A stretch of 64,000 bases of DNA from positions 1 through 64,000 of the forward strand of contig JAKFER010000138.1 in the NCBI GenBank assembly GCA_036675565.1, written 5' to 3'. The stretch's first letter is position 1; each line of letters opens with the position of its first letter. The DNA is from JACCYQ01 sp036675565. Its GTDB lineage: Bacteria > Bacteroidota > Bacteroidia > Chitinophagales > Chitinophagaceae. The notes beneath the pieces were generated by a model. It was not told where the DNA came from and did not search any database. It saw only the letters and a program-made list of their open reading frames with translations. The translations under genes were made by a program, and so were the position numbers. Below are positions 8,014 to 17,256 of this stretch, piece by piece.

Positions 8014-8222
8014 TTTTTTTGTTTTAAATGATGAGTGAATTACCGGGGCAGGAAATTGCAGTATTGCAGGGGGTAAGCAGGTAATAAAATTAGTGCATAT
8101 TCGAAAAACAACCATTTTTTTCAGGAAGTTGTTGAGGAATGTTTTTTTGTTTTGAATTTTGCTGGTCTAAAAAAAAATGCAATCATTCCCTGCAATTCGT
8201 TATCACCTCGTAAATTCACTGC

Positions 8223-9074
8223 ATGAGAAAATGTTTACTGATCGCTGTATTATTTTTATTCAATTCAGCCATGGCCCAGCAAAAACCTGCTTATATTTTA
8301 TACAATGCAAAAGGCAAAAAAGCAGGTTATGAAAAAGTGATGAAAGAATTGGTTAAAAACGATATCGTACTGATCGGTGAATTTCACAATAACCCGATCA
8401 GTCACTGGATGCAACTGGAAATAACCAAAGATGCCAAACAATACCGCAACCTGGTTCTGGGTGCCGAAATGTTTGAACAGGATAACCAGGCTGCACTGGA
8501 CAATTACCTGCAGGGAAAAATTACTGCCAAAGGTTTGGATTCATCTGCCAGGTTATGGAACAATTATAAAACCGATTATGCACCGCTGGTCAATTTTGCC
8601 AAAGAAAACAATATCCCATTTGCAGCCACCAACATTCCGCGCCGTTACGCTTCCATGATAAACAAAGGAGGTTTTGCAGTATTGGATACCCTTTCGGATT
8701 TAGAAAAAACATGGATAGCACCGCTGCCTTTCGCTTTTGATTCAACCCTGCCGGGTTATGTAAATATGATTAAGATGATGGCTGGACATGGAACGCCTAA
8801 CATGGTAAAAGCACAGGCTTCCAAAGATGCTACAATGGCTCATTTTATATTGAAGTATTTTCAACCAGGAAGTTTATTCATTCATTATAACGGCAGCTAT
8901 CATTCAGACAACCACGATGGCATTGTCTGGTACCTGAGGCAGGCACGTCCGGATTTAAAAATAATGACGGTCACAACCGTATCGCAAAAGGATATTAATA
9001 AACTGTCAGATGAAAATAAAAACAAAGCCGATTTTATCATTTGTGTAGATGAGGATATGACGACTACTTATTGA
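8223..9074 (+). CDS. ChaN-like (Tiki/haem-binding uptake superfamily) exported protein
   Basis: 283 aa with a signal peptide ending around AMAQ (residue 19). Diagnostic motifs are LIGEFHNNPISHW (GExH), GAEMFEQDNQ, a second strand PFAATNIPRRY, and the C-terminal HYNGSYHSDNHDGI block with several histidines. The family includes ChaN of Campylobacter (haem binding, iron acquisition) and is related to TraB/Tiki hydrolases. It probably acts in the periplasm or at the outer membrane. It stands alone, divergent from the lipoprotein gene to the left. Family assignment is firm, but substrate (haem or peptide) is open. Confidence 0.82.
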   Translation: MRKCLLIAVLFLFNSAMAQQKPAYILYNAKGKKAGYEKVMKELVKNDIVLIGEFHNNPISHWMQLEITKDAKQYRNLVLGAEMFEQDNQAALDNYLQGKITAKGLDSSARLWNNYKTDYAPLVNFAKENNIPFAATNIPRRYASMINKGGFAVLDTLSDLEKTWIAPLPFAFDSTLPGYVNMIKMMAGHGTPNMVKAQASKDATMAHFILKYFQPGSLFIHYNGSYHSDNHDGIVWYLRQARPDLKIMTVTTVSQKDINKLSDENKNKADFIICVDEDMTTTY

Positions 9075-9190
9075 ATATAAATCAACTCAAATTTTGTTGA
9101 TCGCAATTGCTGCATAAAAATCAGGAAGTAAAAGTGAGTGACACAACAGGTGCTGATAGTAGTAATGCAGTCAAGTGCATAAAAAAACTA

Positions 9191-10783
9191 TCATTCAAGG
9201 ATCACTCTTTTTAAGTAAAAAACTTTTTCATCAATAACCGGTGGTGTGTCACTCGTAATCTTTACCGGTTTCTTTCCAATTTCCATACGCTGCAAACCGG
9301 AAGAAGTTTTAACATCTAACGGTAATGGAGATTCGAAATTGAGCAGGCTGATGTTGTATGTATTTACGCCGGTTTGCCTGACCAGAACCTCGAGTTTATT
9401 GGTCGTATACAAATAAAACCGGAAAAGCGGCTCCAGGTTTTTACCGCTGGCAGTGCTGAAAAGCTTTTCTACATCGGCAGTGACCACCATGTTATCGTAA
9501 GTATATTGCGGATCGGTGGCCAGCTTTTTAAGGGTTGGAAAAAATATTTCATCTCCAATTACATAACGCAACGTGTGCATAAAAAACCCGCCCTTACCAT
9601 ATATATCACCGTTATAGGCACTGTCGCTGTCAACCTGTTCACCACGTACAACAGGATACCTATTTTGCGTTTGCATAGCCGTTTGTTTCATCCGCTGTAA
9701 ATAGGCATCTTCACCGGCCAGTTCGCGGGTGGCCATCGCATCGCCAAAAACACAAATACCTTCCTGTATCCACATATGCGCCCAGTCTTTATTGGTTACT
9801 TTATTGGCCCACCACTCATGGCCAAACTCGTGATGCAACAGCCAGTCAAAATCTTTGTCACCGAGCTTTTGGTAACGATATTGATTTCCATAAGCAATAT
9901 TGGTTTGATGTTCCATTCCCAGGTGTGGCGTTTCTGACATGGCTATTCTTTCTTTCACCCATGGATACTCGCCAAAATATTTCTCCAGGACCCGGGCTGA
10001 TTGTTCAAAGAGATCGAGCAGTTTATCTGCCTTGTGCTTGTTTTGAGGCAACACATAATATTCCATTGGCACTTTGTTGCCGTTGATGGTGGTGTATGTT
10101 CGTTTCACCACTTCGTATTTGGCAACATTGAAAACAAGACAATAATTGCTGATGGTATAATTTGTTTTCCAGTGGTATGTTGACTTATTGTTTTTGGTTG
10201 AGACTTTTTGCAAGAGGCCCGGCGCTGCAACGACCAGTCCTTTAGGAACAGTGATAATCATATCGGCACCTTCATTGGGTTCATCAGATGGATGATCCTT
10301 ACAGGGAAAAAATATTTTGCCGCCCTCACCCTGGCAGGTAATGGCTATCCACGGATTTCCCAGGGAATCCTTCTCCCACTGGAAACCACCTGTCCAGGGA
10401 GCCCTTTCCGCAATACCGGGTTTGCCACCGTATTCAATTTTTACTTTTAGTTTTTGCGCTGGCAAAGCTTGTGGTAAATTAATTTTTACCAGGTCATCTG
10501 CTGTATGTGTGTAAGGTTGTTTTTTACCATTGACTGACAAATTTTTAATTGTGAGCCCGTGCCAGAAATCAAATAACAAAACATCGGAAGGCTGCTCCAG
10601 GTTAAGTGTAATTTCGGTATACCCATCAATTGTTTTTTGCACCGGATCCACATCGAGTGCAATAGTGTAGTGGCGGATATCCATATTGGCTTGCTCTGGT
10701 TTGAGAACACCACCCGATTTAAGATTTTGAGCATAAGTAGTGACGGCTATAAAAACCAGGAAGAGACAGGTAAATTTTTGCAT
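9191..10783 (-). CDS. M1 family metallo-aminopeptidase, exported
   Basis: 530 aa from the ATG at 10783 (MQKFTCLFLVF), which begins a good signal peptide ending near TTYAQ. The 12 residues upstream in frame do not help export. Zinc motif HEFGH (318-322) is followed at the right distance by Glu341 (WIQEG). The exopeptidase motif is GMEHQ (289-293) rather than GAMEN, common in secreted Bacteroidota members. An N-terminal beta domain (30-220) precedes the thermolysin-like core. The length fits M1 proteins that lack the long C-terminal ARM domain. It likely removes N-terminal residues from peptides in the periplasm. Confidence 0.92.
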   Translation of the reverse strand: MQKFTCLFLVFIAVTTYAQNLKSGGVLKPEQANMDIRHYTIALDVDPVQKTIDGYTEITLNLEQPSDVLLFDFWHGLTIKNLSVNGKKQPYTHTADDLVKINLPQALPAQKLKVKIEYGGKPGIAERAPWTGGFQWEKDSLGNPWIAITCQGEGGKIFFPCKDHPSDEPNEGADMIITVPKGLVVAAPGLLQKVSTKNNKSTYHWKTNYTISNYCLVFNVAKYEVVKRTYTTINGNKVPMEYYVLPQNKHKADKLLDLFEQSARVLEKYFGEYPWVKERIAMSETPHLGMEHQTNIAYGNQYRYQKLGDKDFDWLLHHEFGHEWWANKVTNKDWAHMWIQEGICVFGDAMATRELAGEDAYLQRMKQTAMQTQNRYPVVRGEQVDSDSAYNGDIYGKGGFFMHTLRYVIGDEIFFPTLKKLATDPQYTYDNMVVTADVEKLFSTASGKNLEPLFRFYLYTTNKLEVLVRQTGVNTYNISLLNFESPLPLDVKTSSGLQRMEIGKKPVKITSDTPPVIDEKVFYLKRVILE

Positions 10784-10900
10784 AAGGCAATTTAGGGATA
10801 TTTTGATTCTGTAATTCATCTTGCATACTTAGAAAGATATGAGTACCTGTGTTGTTTTTGATTATACCAATAAAACAGGTGTATATTGCCGGCCAAAAAA

Positions 10901-11107
10901 ATGGATGGAACAATCAGGGCTAATATAAAACCGGGTATGCTGGTAAATATTATTTTGAAAAAAGACCAGCGGAGTGGTACACTAACTAAAGGGATCGTAA
11001 AAGACTTATTAACAAGTGCACCTAAGCATCACCGGGGTATTAAAGTTCGATTGGAAGATGGGCAAATAGGTCGGGTACAGGAAATTATTGAAGAGGACTA
11101 TCGATAA
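10901..11107 (+). CDS. YwbE family protein (DUF2196)
   Basis: 68 aa from the ATG at 10901 (MDGTIRANIKPG). A TTG at 10886 is in frame but adds only five residues. The sequence is a complete YwbE-type domain: IRANIKPGMLVNIILKKDQ, a GTLTKGIVKDLLT strand pair and HHRGIKVRLEDGQIGRVQEI. This is a small, basic, beta-rich SH3-like fold found across bacteria and some fungi. Its function is unknown, and nucleic-acid binding is a guess. It is divergent from the M1 peptidase, 117 bp away. Confidence 0.85.
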   Translation: MDGTIRANIKPGMLVNIILKKDQRSGTLTKGIVKDLLTSAPKHHRGIKVRLEDGQIGRVQEIIEEDYR

Positions 11108-11130
11108 CTGTTTTTGATTGCAAATAAATC

Positions 11131-11430
11131 GATTGCCCTCTTTACGAAATTTCTATTAACATTTACTTCTAAAAAACCGGATATTAAATAACCGGAAACT
11201 GATAACAATCATGGTTTGGGATAATGGCTATTGATATTTTTACATCAAGGAAGCCATGAATGATAATCGAAATAAAAATGGCTAATACAAAACAGATCGG
11301 AGGTTTATCCGGGTTTGTATTTTGGAGAACATAAAAAGCAACCGGGCAAACATATATGTTGTAAAAACTATAAACCTTCGTGAAAAACAATAAAGCCGCT
11401 CTGGGCATTGAGTGGCTTTATTATTTTTTA
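11131..11430 (+). repeat. Tandem duplicated non-coding unit, copy A (ends in terminator hairpin)
   Basis: This is the first of two units about 300 bp long that start 372 bp apart in the 700-bp gap between ywbE and pirin. Shared blocks in order: TTACGAAATTT near the start, GAT(A)NCAATCATG, ACATCA.GGAAGCCATGA, GATAATCGAAATAAAA, TTTTGGAGAACATAAAAAGC, AAACATATATGTTGTAAAA, then a terminator. Similarity is highest toward the 3' half. The frame MANTKQIGGLSGFVFWRT (from the ATG at 11279) is interrupted in copy B, so protein coding is not conserved. It is either a duplicated small RNA gene or the remains of a small gene. Confidence 0.75.
11389..11428 (+). terminator. Terminator hairpin of copy A
   Basis: AATAAAGCCGCTC pairs with GAGTGGCTTTATT (one G-T pair), followed by ATTTTTT on the plus strand. 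The same hairpin is preserved in copy B, which argues that the upstream unit is transcribed from left to right. Confidence 0.75.
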
Positions 11431-11494
11431 AAATGGTTATAATTCTCATGACAAGTCAATCTCAACAAAAACTACAATATTGAATATTTTAAAT

Positions 11495-11800
11495 GAATGC
11501 CCTACCGTTTATTACGAAATTTATATTACAATACTCATATTTAGATAGGAAATATCAAACATTCGGGGAGCTGATATCAATCATGATTTTAGATAATGAC
11601 TAATGATACTTTTACATCAGGAAGCCATGATTGATAATCGAAATAAAAAAATGGCTAAGACATAACAGATGGAAGGTTTAGCCGGGATTGTATTTTGGAG
11701 AACATAAAAAGCAACCGGACAAACATATATGTTGTAAAACATAAACCTTCGTACCTATCACAATAAAGCCGCTCTGGGCATGAGTGGCTTTATTATTTTA
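11495..11800 (+). repeat. Tandem duplicated non-coding unit, copy B
   Basis: This is the second unit of the duplication described at 11131. Against copy A it carries scattered substitutions and small gaps spread evenly, including a stop in the only shared short frame, while AGAACATAAAAAGCAACCGG, the AAACATATATGTTGTAAAA palindrome and the 3' hairpin are almost unchanged. This is the pattern expected of a structured RNA, or of a duplication too young to have lost its 3' half. Confidence 0.75.
11762..11800 (+). terminator. Terminator hairpin of copy B
   Basis: AATAAAGCCGCTC and GAGTGGCTTTATT, loop TGGGCAT, followed by ATTTTA. It lies just before the 3' end of the oppositely oriented pirin gene and may serve both strands. 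Confidence 0.7.
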
Positions 11801-11804
11801 CCCA

Positions 11805-12722
11805 TTATGAAAGTGGCTCCGGCGAAGGCGGGCCACCAGCGGGTTTTGTTTTATCATCCGGCAATGGAATAAATTCAAGATTATCCGTAGGTGGTAATTG
11901 AATACGACCTTCTTTCCAATCCGCTTTAGCCTGTTCAATTCTTTCTTTCCTGGATGAAACAAAATTCCACCAGATATAACGATCACCCACATGTTCTCCA
12001 CCCAATAACATCAGGGTTGCTTTTTCTTTTGCATGAATAACCGGATCAACACCCTTTGAAAAAACAAGCATTTGTCCTGTAACGTAACTGATGCCATTTA
12101 CTTCAATACTTCCTTTGGCAATATAGATCCCCCGTTCTGCATGTTCTTTTGGTAATCCCAGTTTTGTACCTGTATCCAAAATAACATGCAAATAAAATAA
12201 GGGCGAATGTGTTTTTACATCATTGCGCAAACCATAGGCATTGCCCGCTATCAGCCGCATCCAGATACCAGTATCTGTATATATGGGCAATTCACCAGGT
12301 TTATAATTGGTAAATGAGGGTGTATCTTCTTCGTTTTTTTCCGGCAGGGCTACCCATGTCTGTATCATCTCCAATGCACCACCTGCAAGGGCACCAGGCT
12401 CTTCAAATCTTTCTGAATGTGCAATGCCACTCCCTGCCGTCATCCAGTTCACTTCACCAGGTTTTATGATTTGTTGTACACCCAAACTATCACGATGTGT
12501 AACCTGCCCACCAAATAAATAACTGACAGTGGATAACCCAATATGCGGATGAGGTAATACATCCATCGAAGAAGTCATGGCAGTTTGCTTGTCAACAGGT
12601 CCCGCATGATCCATAAAAATAAAAGGACCGACCATTCTTCTTAACCTGAATGGAAGTATGCGGCGCACATTCAAACCAGTTGATAACGCTGCATTGCGGG
12701 CTTCGATAACAATATCCAGCAT
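11805..12722 (-). CDS. Pirin family cupin protein
   Basis: 305 aa, the full length of the bicupin pirin family. The N-terminal cupin has the metal-binding set in the expected places: His58 and His60 (LPHPHIGL), His102 and Glu104 (GIAHSERF). GPFIFMDHAGP and HRDSLGVQQIIKPGEVNWMTAGSGIAHSE are family signatures. Some pirins have quercetin 2,3-dioxygenase activity in vitro, and others act as redox or transcription cofactors. Which applies here cannot be told. The proline-rich C-terminus (GGPPSPEPLS) is probably disordered. It is a single-gene unit on this strand. Confidence 0.9.
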   Translation of the reverse strand: MLDIVIEARNAALSTGLNVRRILPFRLRRMVGPFIFMDHAGPVDKQTAMTSSMDVLPHPHIGLSTVSYLFGGQVTHRDSLGVQQIIKPGEVNWMTAGSGIAHSERFEEPGALAGGALEMIQTWVALPEKNEEDTPSFTNYKPGELPIYTDTGIWMRLIAGNAYGLRNDVKTHSPLFYLHVILDTGTKLGLPKEHAERGIYIAKGSIEVNGISYVTGQMLVFSKGVDPVIHAKEKATLMLLGGEHVGDRYIWWNFVSSRKERIEQAKADWKEGRIQLPPTDNLEFIPLPDDKTKPAGGPPSPEPLS

Positions 12723-12826
12723 AAATTTGAGAGTTGTTGATTTGAAGATAACAAACTTTTAAAAGTATATTTTCCCATTTTGCTGCGCCCTTAAAATCGT
12801 AAATTCAAGGTGATAAATCAACATTT

Positions 12827-14641
12827 ATGTCCTCTCGTAAATTGGCTGCCATTATGTTTACCGACATTGTCGGGTACACCGCTTTAATGGGTGAGGATGA
12901 AACAAAAGCGTTTGAGCTTATTAAAGAAAACCGGAAGTTACAAAAGCCAATTATTGAACAATACAGTGGGCAATGGATAAAAGAATTAGGTGATGGCGTA
13001 CTGGCCAGTTTTAATACGGTTTCCGATGCCGTTCATGCTGCTATCAGCATACAAAATTCAAGTAATACCTCTGGAAAAATCCAGTTACGTATAGGTATTC
13101 ATTTAGGTGAGGTTGTATTTGAAAATAATGATGTATTTGGGGATGGCGTCAATATCGCCGCAAGAATTCAATCTATAGCTGAACCCGGAAGCATTTATAT
13201 TTCGCAAACAGTGCAAAACAATATCGCCAATAAAAAAGAATTTAAAACGCGTTTTGTGAGAGAGGAAATTTTAAAAAATGTAAAAGGACCCGTAAAAATA
13301 TTTGAAGTCCTGGCTGAGAACATTCACCCAGCCATTTTAAAGAACACACATACATTAAATAATGCTCCCGTTAAAAGTATTGCCGTTCTGCCTTTTGTAA
13401 ATATGAGCAATGATCCTGAACAGGAATATTTCTGCGACGGAATTTCTGAAGAGATCATTAATGCACTAGCCCATTTAAAAAACCTGCGTGTAATAGCAAG
13501 GACATCGGTATTTTATTTTAAGGGAAAAAGTATGGATGTCCGGGACATCGGTAAAACACTTGATGTTGAAACCTTACTGGAAGGAAGTGTAAGAAAAGCA
13601 GGTAATCGTTTGCGGATCACCACGAAACTTTTGAATGTATCAGACGGATCAAATGTATGGTCGAATAAGTATGACCGTGAGCTAGAGGATGTTTTTTTAA
13701 TCCAGGAAGATATTGCAGAGAATGTGGCTACTGCTTTGCAGGGCTATTTAACCAATCAAGAAAAAGAAGCTATCCGTCGCCCCGAGACCAAAATTGAAGC
13801 ATATGAATATTTTCTGAAAGGCCGTCAACTGCTTCACCAGTTAGCTTTGTATGAGTCCAAAGAAATGTTTGAAAATGCCATTGAACTGGATGCGGAATAT
13901 GCACCGGCTTATGCCGGCCTGGCAGACCTTCATTCATGGTTATATGAATGGTTAGGCGCAAAACAATCAGACCTCGAAGCAGCGGAAAAATACAGCCGCA
14001 AAGCACTTTCATTAGCACCCAATCTTTCGGAGAGTCATTCGTCCCGTGGTTATGTTCTTTCTCTTGGAAAACAATATGATGTAGCAGAGAAATCGTTTAA
14101 AGAAGCTATCCGGTTAAACCCAAACGCTTTTGAGGCATATTATTTTTATGGGCGGTCCTGCTTTTCGCGTGGACAAATCGGGCAATCGGCAGATTTATTT
14201 CGTATTGCATCGGAGGTGCGTAAAGAAGATTTTCAAAGTGCTCTTTTGCTATCCCAATCATTACGTATACTTGGAAATCATGAGGAATCGATGCAATCGG
14301 CAATCGAAGGAATTTACAGGGCAAAAAAACAACTGGCCCTTTTTCCTAATGATAGAAGAGCGCTGTCTTTAACTGCAGGCACGTTGTATGATATTGGTCG
14401 AAAGGAGGAAGCCTATCAATGGGTTAATAAGTCTTTGGAATTATACCCCGATGACACCGGTGTTTTAATTAATGCAGCATGTCTTTTTGCAAAAGATGGA
14501 AATATTGAAAGGGCGCTGGAAATTTTGGAAATTGTATTTGGAAAAGGGTTTGGGAAAAAGGAGTGGATTGAACATGATCCTGATTATGATAACCTGCGAA
14601 AGGAACCGCGTTTCCAGGCTTTACTCGATAAATTGCAATAA
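12827..14641 (+). CDS. Class III adenylate/guanylate cyclase - TolB-like - TPR fusion
   Basis: 604 aa in three parts. Residues 1-170 form a class III nucleotide cyclase with both metal aspartates (Asp13 in FTDIVGYT, Asp56 in LGDG) and the transition-state Asn109/Arg113 (FGDGVNIAARI), so it should be catalytically competent. Residues 185-310 form a TolB/FlgO-like N-terminal domain (SIAVLPFVNMSNDPEQEYFCDGI.. VRKAGNRLRI.. LLNVSDGSNVWSNKYDRELEDVF). Residues 320-600 carry TPR repeats. No membrane segment or signal peptide is seen, so it is cytoplasmic. The TPRs probably provide a sensing or protein-binding platform that sets cyclase output. Substrate (ATP or GTP) is not decided. Confidence 0.9.
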   Translation: MSSRKLAAIMFTDIVGYTALMGEDETKAFELIKENRKLQKPIIEQYSGQWIKELGDGVLASFNTVSDAVHAAISIQNSSNTSGKIQLRIGIHLGEVVFENNDVFGDGVNIAARIQSIAEPGSIYISQTVQNNIANKKEFKTRFVREEILKNVKGPVKIFEVLAENIHPAILKNTHTLNNAPVKSIAVLPFVNMSNDPEQEYFCDGISEEIINALAHLKNLRVIARTSVFYFKGKSMDVRDIGKTLDVETLLEGSVRKAGNRLRITTKLLNVSDGSNVWSNKYDRELEDVFLIQEDIAENVATALQGYLTNQEKEAIRRPETKIEAYEYFLKGRQLLHQLALYESKEMFENAIELDAEYAPAYAGLADLHSWLYEWLGAKQSDLEAAEKYSRKALSLAPNLSESHSSRGYVLSLGKQYDVAEKSFKEAIRLNPNAFEAYYFYGRSCFSRGQIGQSADLFRIASEVRKEDFQSALLLSQSLRILGNHEESMQSAIEGIYRAKKQLALFPNDRRALSLTAGTLYDIGRKEEAYQWVNKSLELYPDDTGVLINAACLFAKDGNIERALEILEIVFGKGFGKKEWIEHDPDYDNLRKEPRFQALLDKLQ

Positions 14642-14739
14642 TGAAATCCATTTTATAAATTAGCAACGGTTATGGGTAGTTGCTAAATAATTACTTTACG
14701 CCATGACTATTCAAAAAATGGTTTTATTGGAGAAATACA

Positions 14740-15114
14740 ATGAAAGAAACTAAACTTCTGCAGGGAATTGACACTGTCATTATCAGGGTAAGCGATATTG
14801 AAATATCTAAAAACTGGTACCATGAAAAATTAGGATTATTATCTGTTTGGGATGATCCTAAAATGAAACTGGCAGTACTGGATACTAACAGCGCTACGAG
14901 TGTAACACTTTGGCAGACTGAAAAAAAAATAAACATCGATCAGGAAACTGCCTCCTATCCTATATTTAAAACACCCGATGCCTCTGCCCTCATGGAAGTC
15001 TTAATGAGAAGTGGCATCCAGGTAAGTGAAATGATCCAGGACGAACACGTCAAATATTTTTTGTTTTATGATCCTGATGGAAATGTTTTGGAAGCATGCC
15101 AGGTTTATGAATAG
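14740..15114 (+). CDS. VOC/glyoxalase superfamily protein
   Basis: 124 aa, a single vicinal-oxygen-chelate domain made of two beta-alpha-beta-beta-beta halves: GIDTVIIRVSDIEISKNWYHEKLGL starts the first, and YPIFKTPDASALMEVLMRSG leads into YFLFYDPDGNVLEACQVYE, the typical FxDPDGNxxE ending that supplies a metal-ligand Glu. The usual first-half metal His (here within TVIIRV) is not evident. An AGGAGAA-like purine stretch (TTGGAGAA) lies 6-13 bases before the ATG. Enzyme activity is unknown. It could be a dioxygenase-like enzyme or a resistance or binding protein. Confidence 0.82.
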   Translation: MKETKLLQGIDTVIIRVSDIEISKNWYHEKLGLLSVWDDPKMKLAVLDTNSATSVTLWQTEKKINIDQETASYPIFKTPDASALMEVLMRSGIQVSEMIQDEHVKYFLFYDPDGNVLEACQVYE

Positions 15115-15175
15115 TTGGTTAAGGTTTAAGCGATCTATTCAATTAACATGAACAAATAATTAAAACTTGTGTTTT

Positions 15176-16213
15176 CTATTTATCAAATTCATTGGCTAAC
15201 GAATTCATGTCCTTACTGGTAAGATGTTTACCGGAAGCGATTACAACCTTATACCTGAAGTTGACTGATTCATTTGGTTTCAATTTTAAATTCATTTGTT
15301 CTTTACCGTTACTAAATACTTTTGTACCCAATGGATTAATGGCAAACAACCCATAGCCCCGTGCATGCCAGTAGGATGGATAACCGATATTGGATGGATG
15401 ATCAAAAATGCCAACGGTAATTTCCTGTCCGGCTTTTTTCCCGGTTAACATGGTCCATCTTCCCTTGGTCCCCCATACATCATCTCCCTCAATACCTTCA
15501 CTGCTTAAATAATTTCCAGTAACACCTTCATTATTGATCATTTTTGAAACTGCTGTTTTATTACCCTGCGCATCCGTAAATAGGTCTTCCTGGGTAGAAG
15601 GCATTTCGAGTTCTCTCGCTACCCGAATAGCAAAGAATCCATCTTTAACATCTTTAAAAATGACTTCCTCATTTTGGGCTGTCAAAGTAGAATTTCTTTC
15701 AATAAAAAATTGTTTACCCTTTACAGTAAAAGTAAAATTCGTACGCTCTTTCAATAATATATTTCCTTCGGGGTCTAACCAACTTGCGGAAACTGTAATA
15801 GCCGCACTGTCTTTACCAGCAATTTTTTCAATTAATTGATCATGGCGAATGCTGCCATACATGTTTCTTTTTTCCGGTGCGATGGCTGTTGAATTATTCC
15901 AGAAGTCAAGTCCATTTACAGATTCATAATTCATCCACATGCCAATATGATGCGGGTGATCTGTCCGTTCACCTGCTCTTGGTTCTATTGGCCAGCCTCT
16001 TGTTACCGTGATACCATCGATTGTATTTATTGGGTAAAGAACAGGCTTTTTTAATGAATCTTCATAGTTAAACGCGGTGAGTAAATGACCATTATACAAA
16101 ATGTCGATTTTCTTTTTTTGCTTTTGTTCAATAACCCTAAACCCATTTGATGGCTGTGAGAAGAGAGCAAGATTGCACATAAGAACAAACAATGAAAGAA
16201 TGGCTTTTTGCAT
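15176..16213 (-). CDS. DUF6807 family (PmoA-like) exported protein
   Basis: 345 aa with a signal peptide (MQKAILSLFVLMCNLALFSQ). The DHPHHIGMWMNYESVNGLDFWNN block is the signature of the family labelled DUF6807 or methane oxygenase PmoA-like, which is unrelated to membrane methane monooxygenase. The predicted structure is a large beta-sandwich, and family members in Bacteroidota and Planctomycetes often lie near sugar-catabolism genes. Here it is isolated between a VOC gene and a hydroxyacyl-CoA dehydrogenase. The several histidines in the signature suggest a metal or ligand site. Function is unproven. Confidence 0.8.
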   Translation of the reverse strand: MQKAILSLFVLMCNLALFSQPSNGFRVIEQKQKKKIDILYNGHLLTAFNYEDSLKKPVLYPINTIDGITVTRGWPIEPRAGERTDHPHHIGMWMNYESVNGLDFWNNSTAIAPEKRNMYGSIRHDQLIEKIAGKDSAAITVSASWLDPEGNILLKERTNFTFTVKGKQFFIERNSTLTAQNEEVIFKDVKDGFFAIRVARELEMPSTQEDLFTDAQGNKTAVSKMINNEGVTGNYLSSEGIEGDDVWGTKGRWTMLTGKKAGQEITVGIFDHPSNIGYPSYWHARGYGLFAINPLGTKVFSNGKEQMNLKLKPNESVNFRYKVVIASGKHLTSKDMNSLANEFDK

Positions 16214-16330
16214 ATTATGTAATTTGATATTTAAATAATTACATAACTGAATTTACAATGATTTCATATAATCATTAACAATACCTTTCATTGTACCTTT
16301 ACCTTAATTAAAATTGATGATTAATATACA

Positions 16331-17179
16331 ATGACCCAATCAATTAATACCATTTGCGTTTGTGGTGGCGGCACCATGGGCAGCGGCATTGCACAGGTCT
16401 GTGCTACGGCAGGTTATAAAACCATTTTGTATGAATTGAATGAAATGGTTTTGGAAAAAGCTAAAGCATCTATTGACAAAGGATTGCAATTTCTGCTGTC
16501 AAAAAACAAGATCAGTGCTGAACAGAAACAAACCATCGAAAGCCAGATTGTATATACCAATAATATTGCAGATTGCACCGCCGATCTTTTTATCGAAGCC
16601 ATTGTTGAGAACCCGGAAATAAAAATTAAATTATTCAACCAACTGGCAGCGAATAATAATCAAGCCATACTCGCCACCAATACATCATCTTTGTCAGTGA
16701 CGTCGATCGCGGAAAAATTACCTGATCCAAAATTATTAGTTGGTATTCATTTTTTCAATCCTGCACCAGTGATGAAACTTGTGGAGATCGTAAAAACAAA
16801 ATTTACGGATGATGCCGTGATTAAAATGATTGAACCTGTTATCAGGCAAATGGGAAAAACACCGGTCATCTGCAATGATGCTCCGGGTTTTATCGTGAAC
16901 CGTGTTGCCCGTCCTTTTTATATTGAATCGCTTCGCATAGCCGAAGAAGACCTGGCGGATTTTGAAACCATCGATCGCTTGCTTGAAAATGCCGGATTTA
17001 AAATGGGCGCATTTAAACTGATGGACCTGATTGGCAACGATATTAATTATACGGTAAGTTGCTCCGTTTATGATCAACTGGGTAAACCAGTTCACCTGAA
17101 ACCTTCATACATACAACAACAAAAAGTGGAACAGGGAGAATTAGGTCTGAAAACACGGAAAGGATATTACAGGTATTAA
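16331..17179 (+). CDS. 3-hydroxyacyl-CoA (3-hydroxybutyryl-CoA) dehydrogenase
   Basis: 282 aa, the length of stand-alone short-chain enzymes. The NAD-binding GGGTMGSGIAQVCATAGY turn lies at residues 10-27, the catalytic region has the family HFFNPAP block (His in GIHFFNPAPVMKLVEIV), and FIVNRVARPFYIESLR begins the C-terminal helical domain. It oxidises (S)-3-hydroxyacyl-CoA with NAD in beta-oxidation, or reduces acetoacetyl-CoA in reverse. It is followed by an SDR gene 77 bp on. No thiolase or hydratase is adjacent. Confidence 0.93.
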   Translation: MTQSINTICVCGGGTMGSGIAQVCATAGYKTILYELNEMVLEKAKASIDKGLQFLLSKNKISAEQKQTIESQIVYTNNIADCTADLFIEAIVENPEIKIKLFNQLAANNNQAILATNTSSLSVTSIAEKLPDPKLLVGIHFFNPAPVMKLVEIVKTKFTDDAVIKMIEPVIRQMGKTPVICNDAPGFIVNRVARPFYIESLRIAEEDLADFETIDRLLENAGFKMGAFKLMDLIGNDINYTVSCSVYDQLGKPVHLKPSYIQQQKVEQGELGLKTRKGYYRY

Positions 17180-17222
17180 TTTTAAAGTCAAAACACTAAC
17201 TCAATAAATAAATTGCAAATAT

Positions 17223-17230
17223 TAAGTTTG
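17223..17230 (+). promoter_or_regulatory. -7 box (TAAGTTTG) upstream of the SDR gene
   Basis: Exact TAnnTTTG match 26 bases before the ATG at 17257, in the gap after the hydroxyacyl-CoA dehydrogenase gene. No clear -33 element at normal spacing. Confidence 0.45.
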
Positions 17231-17256
17231 CAACATTGTCTATTTAAATTTTAAGC

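Noticed and set aside
11184..11408. 74-aa minus-strand frame inside the duplicated unit
   Set aside because: It runs through the terminator hairpin and is not preserved as a frame in copy B. The duplicated segment explains the sequence better.
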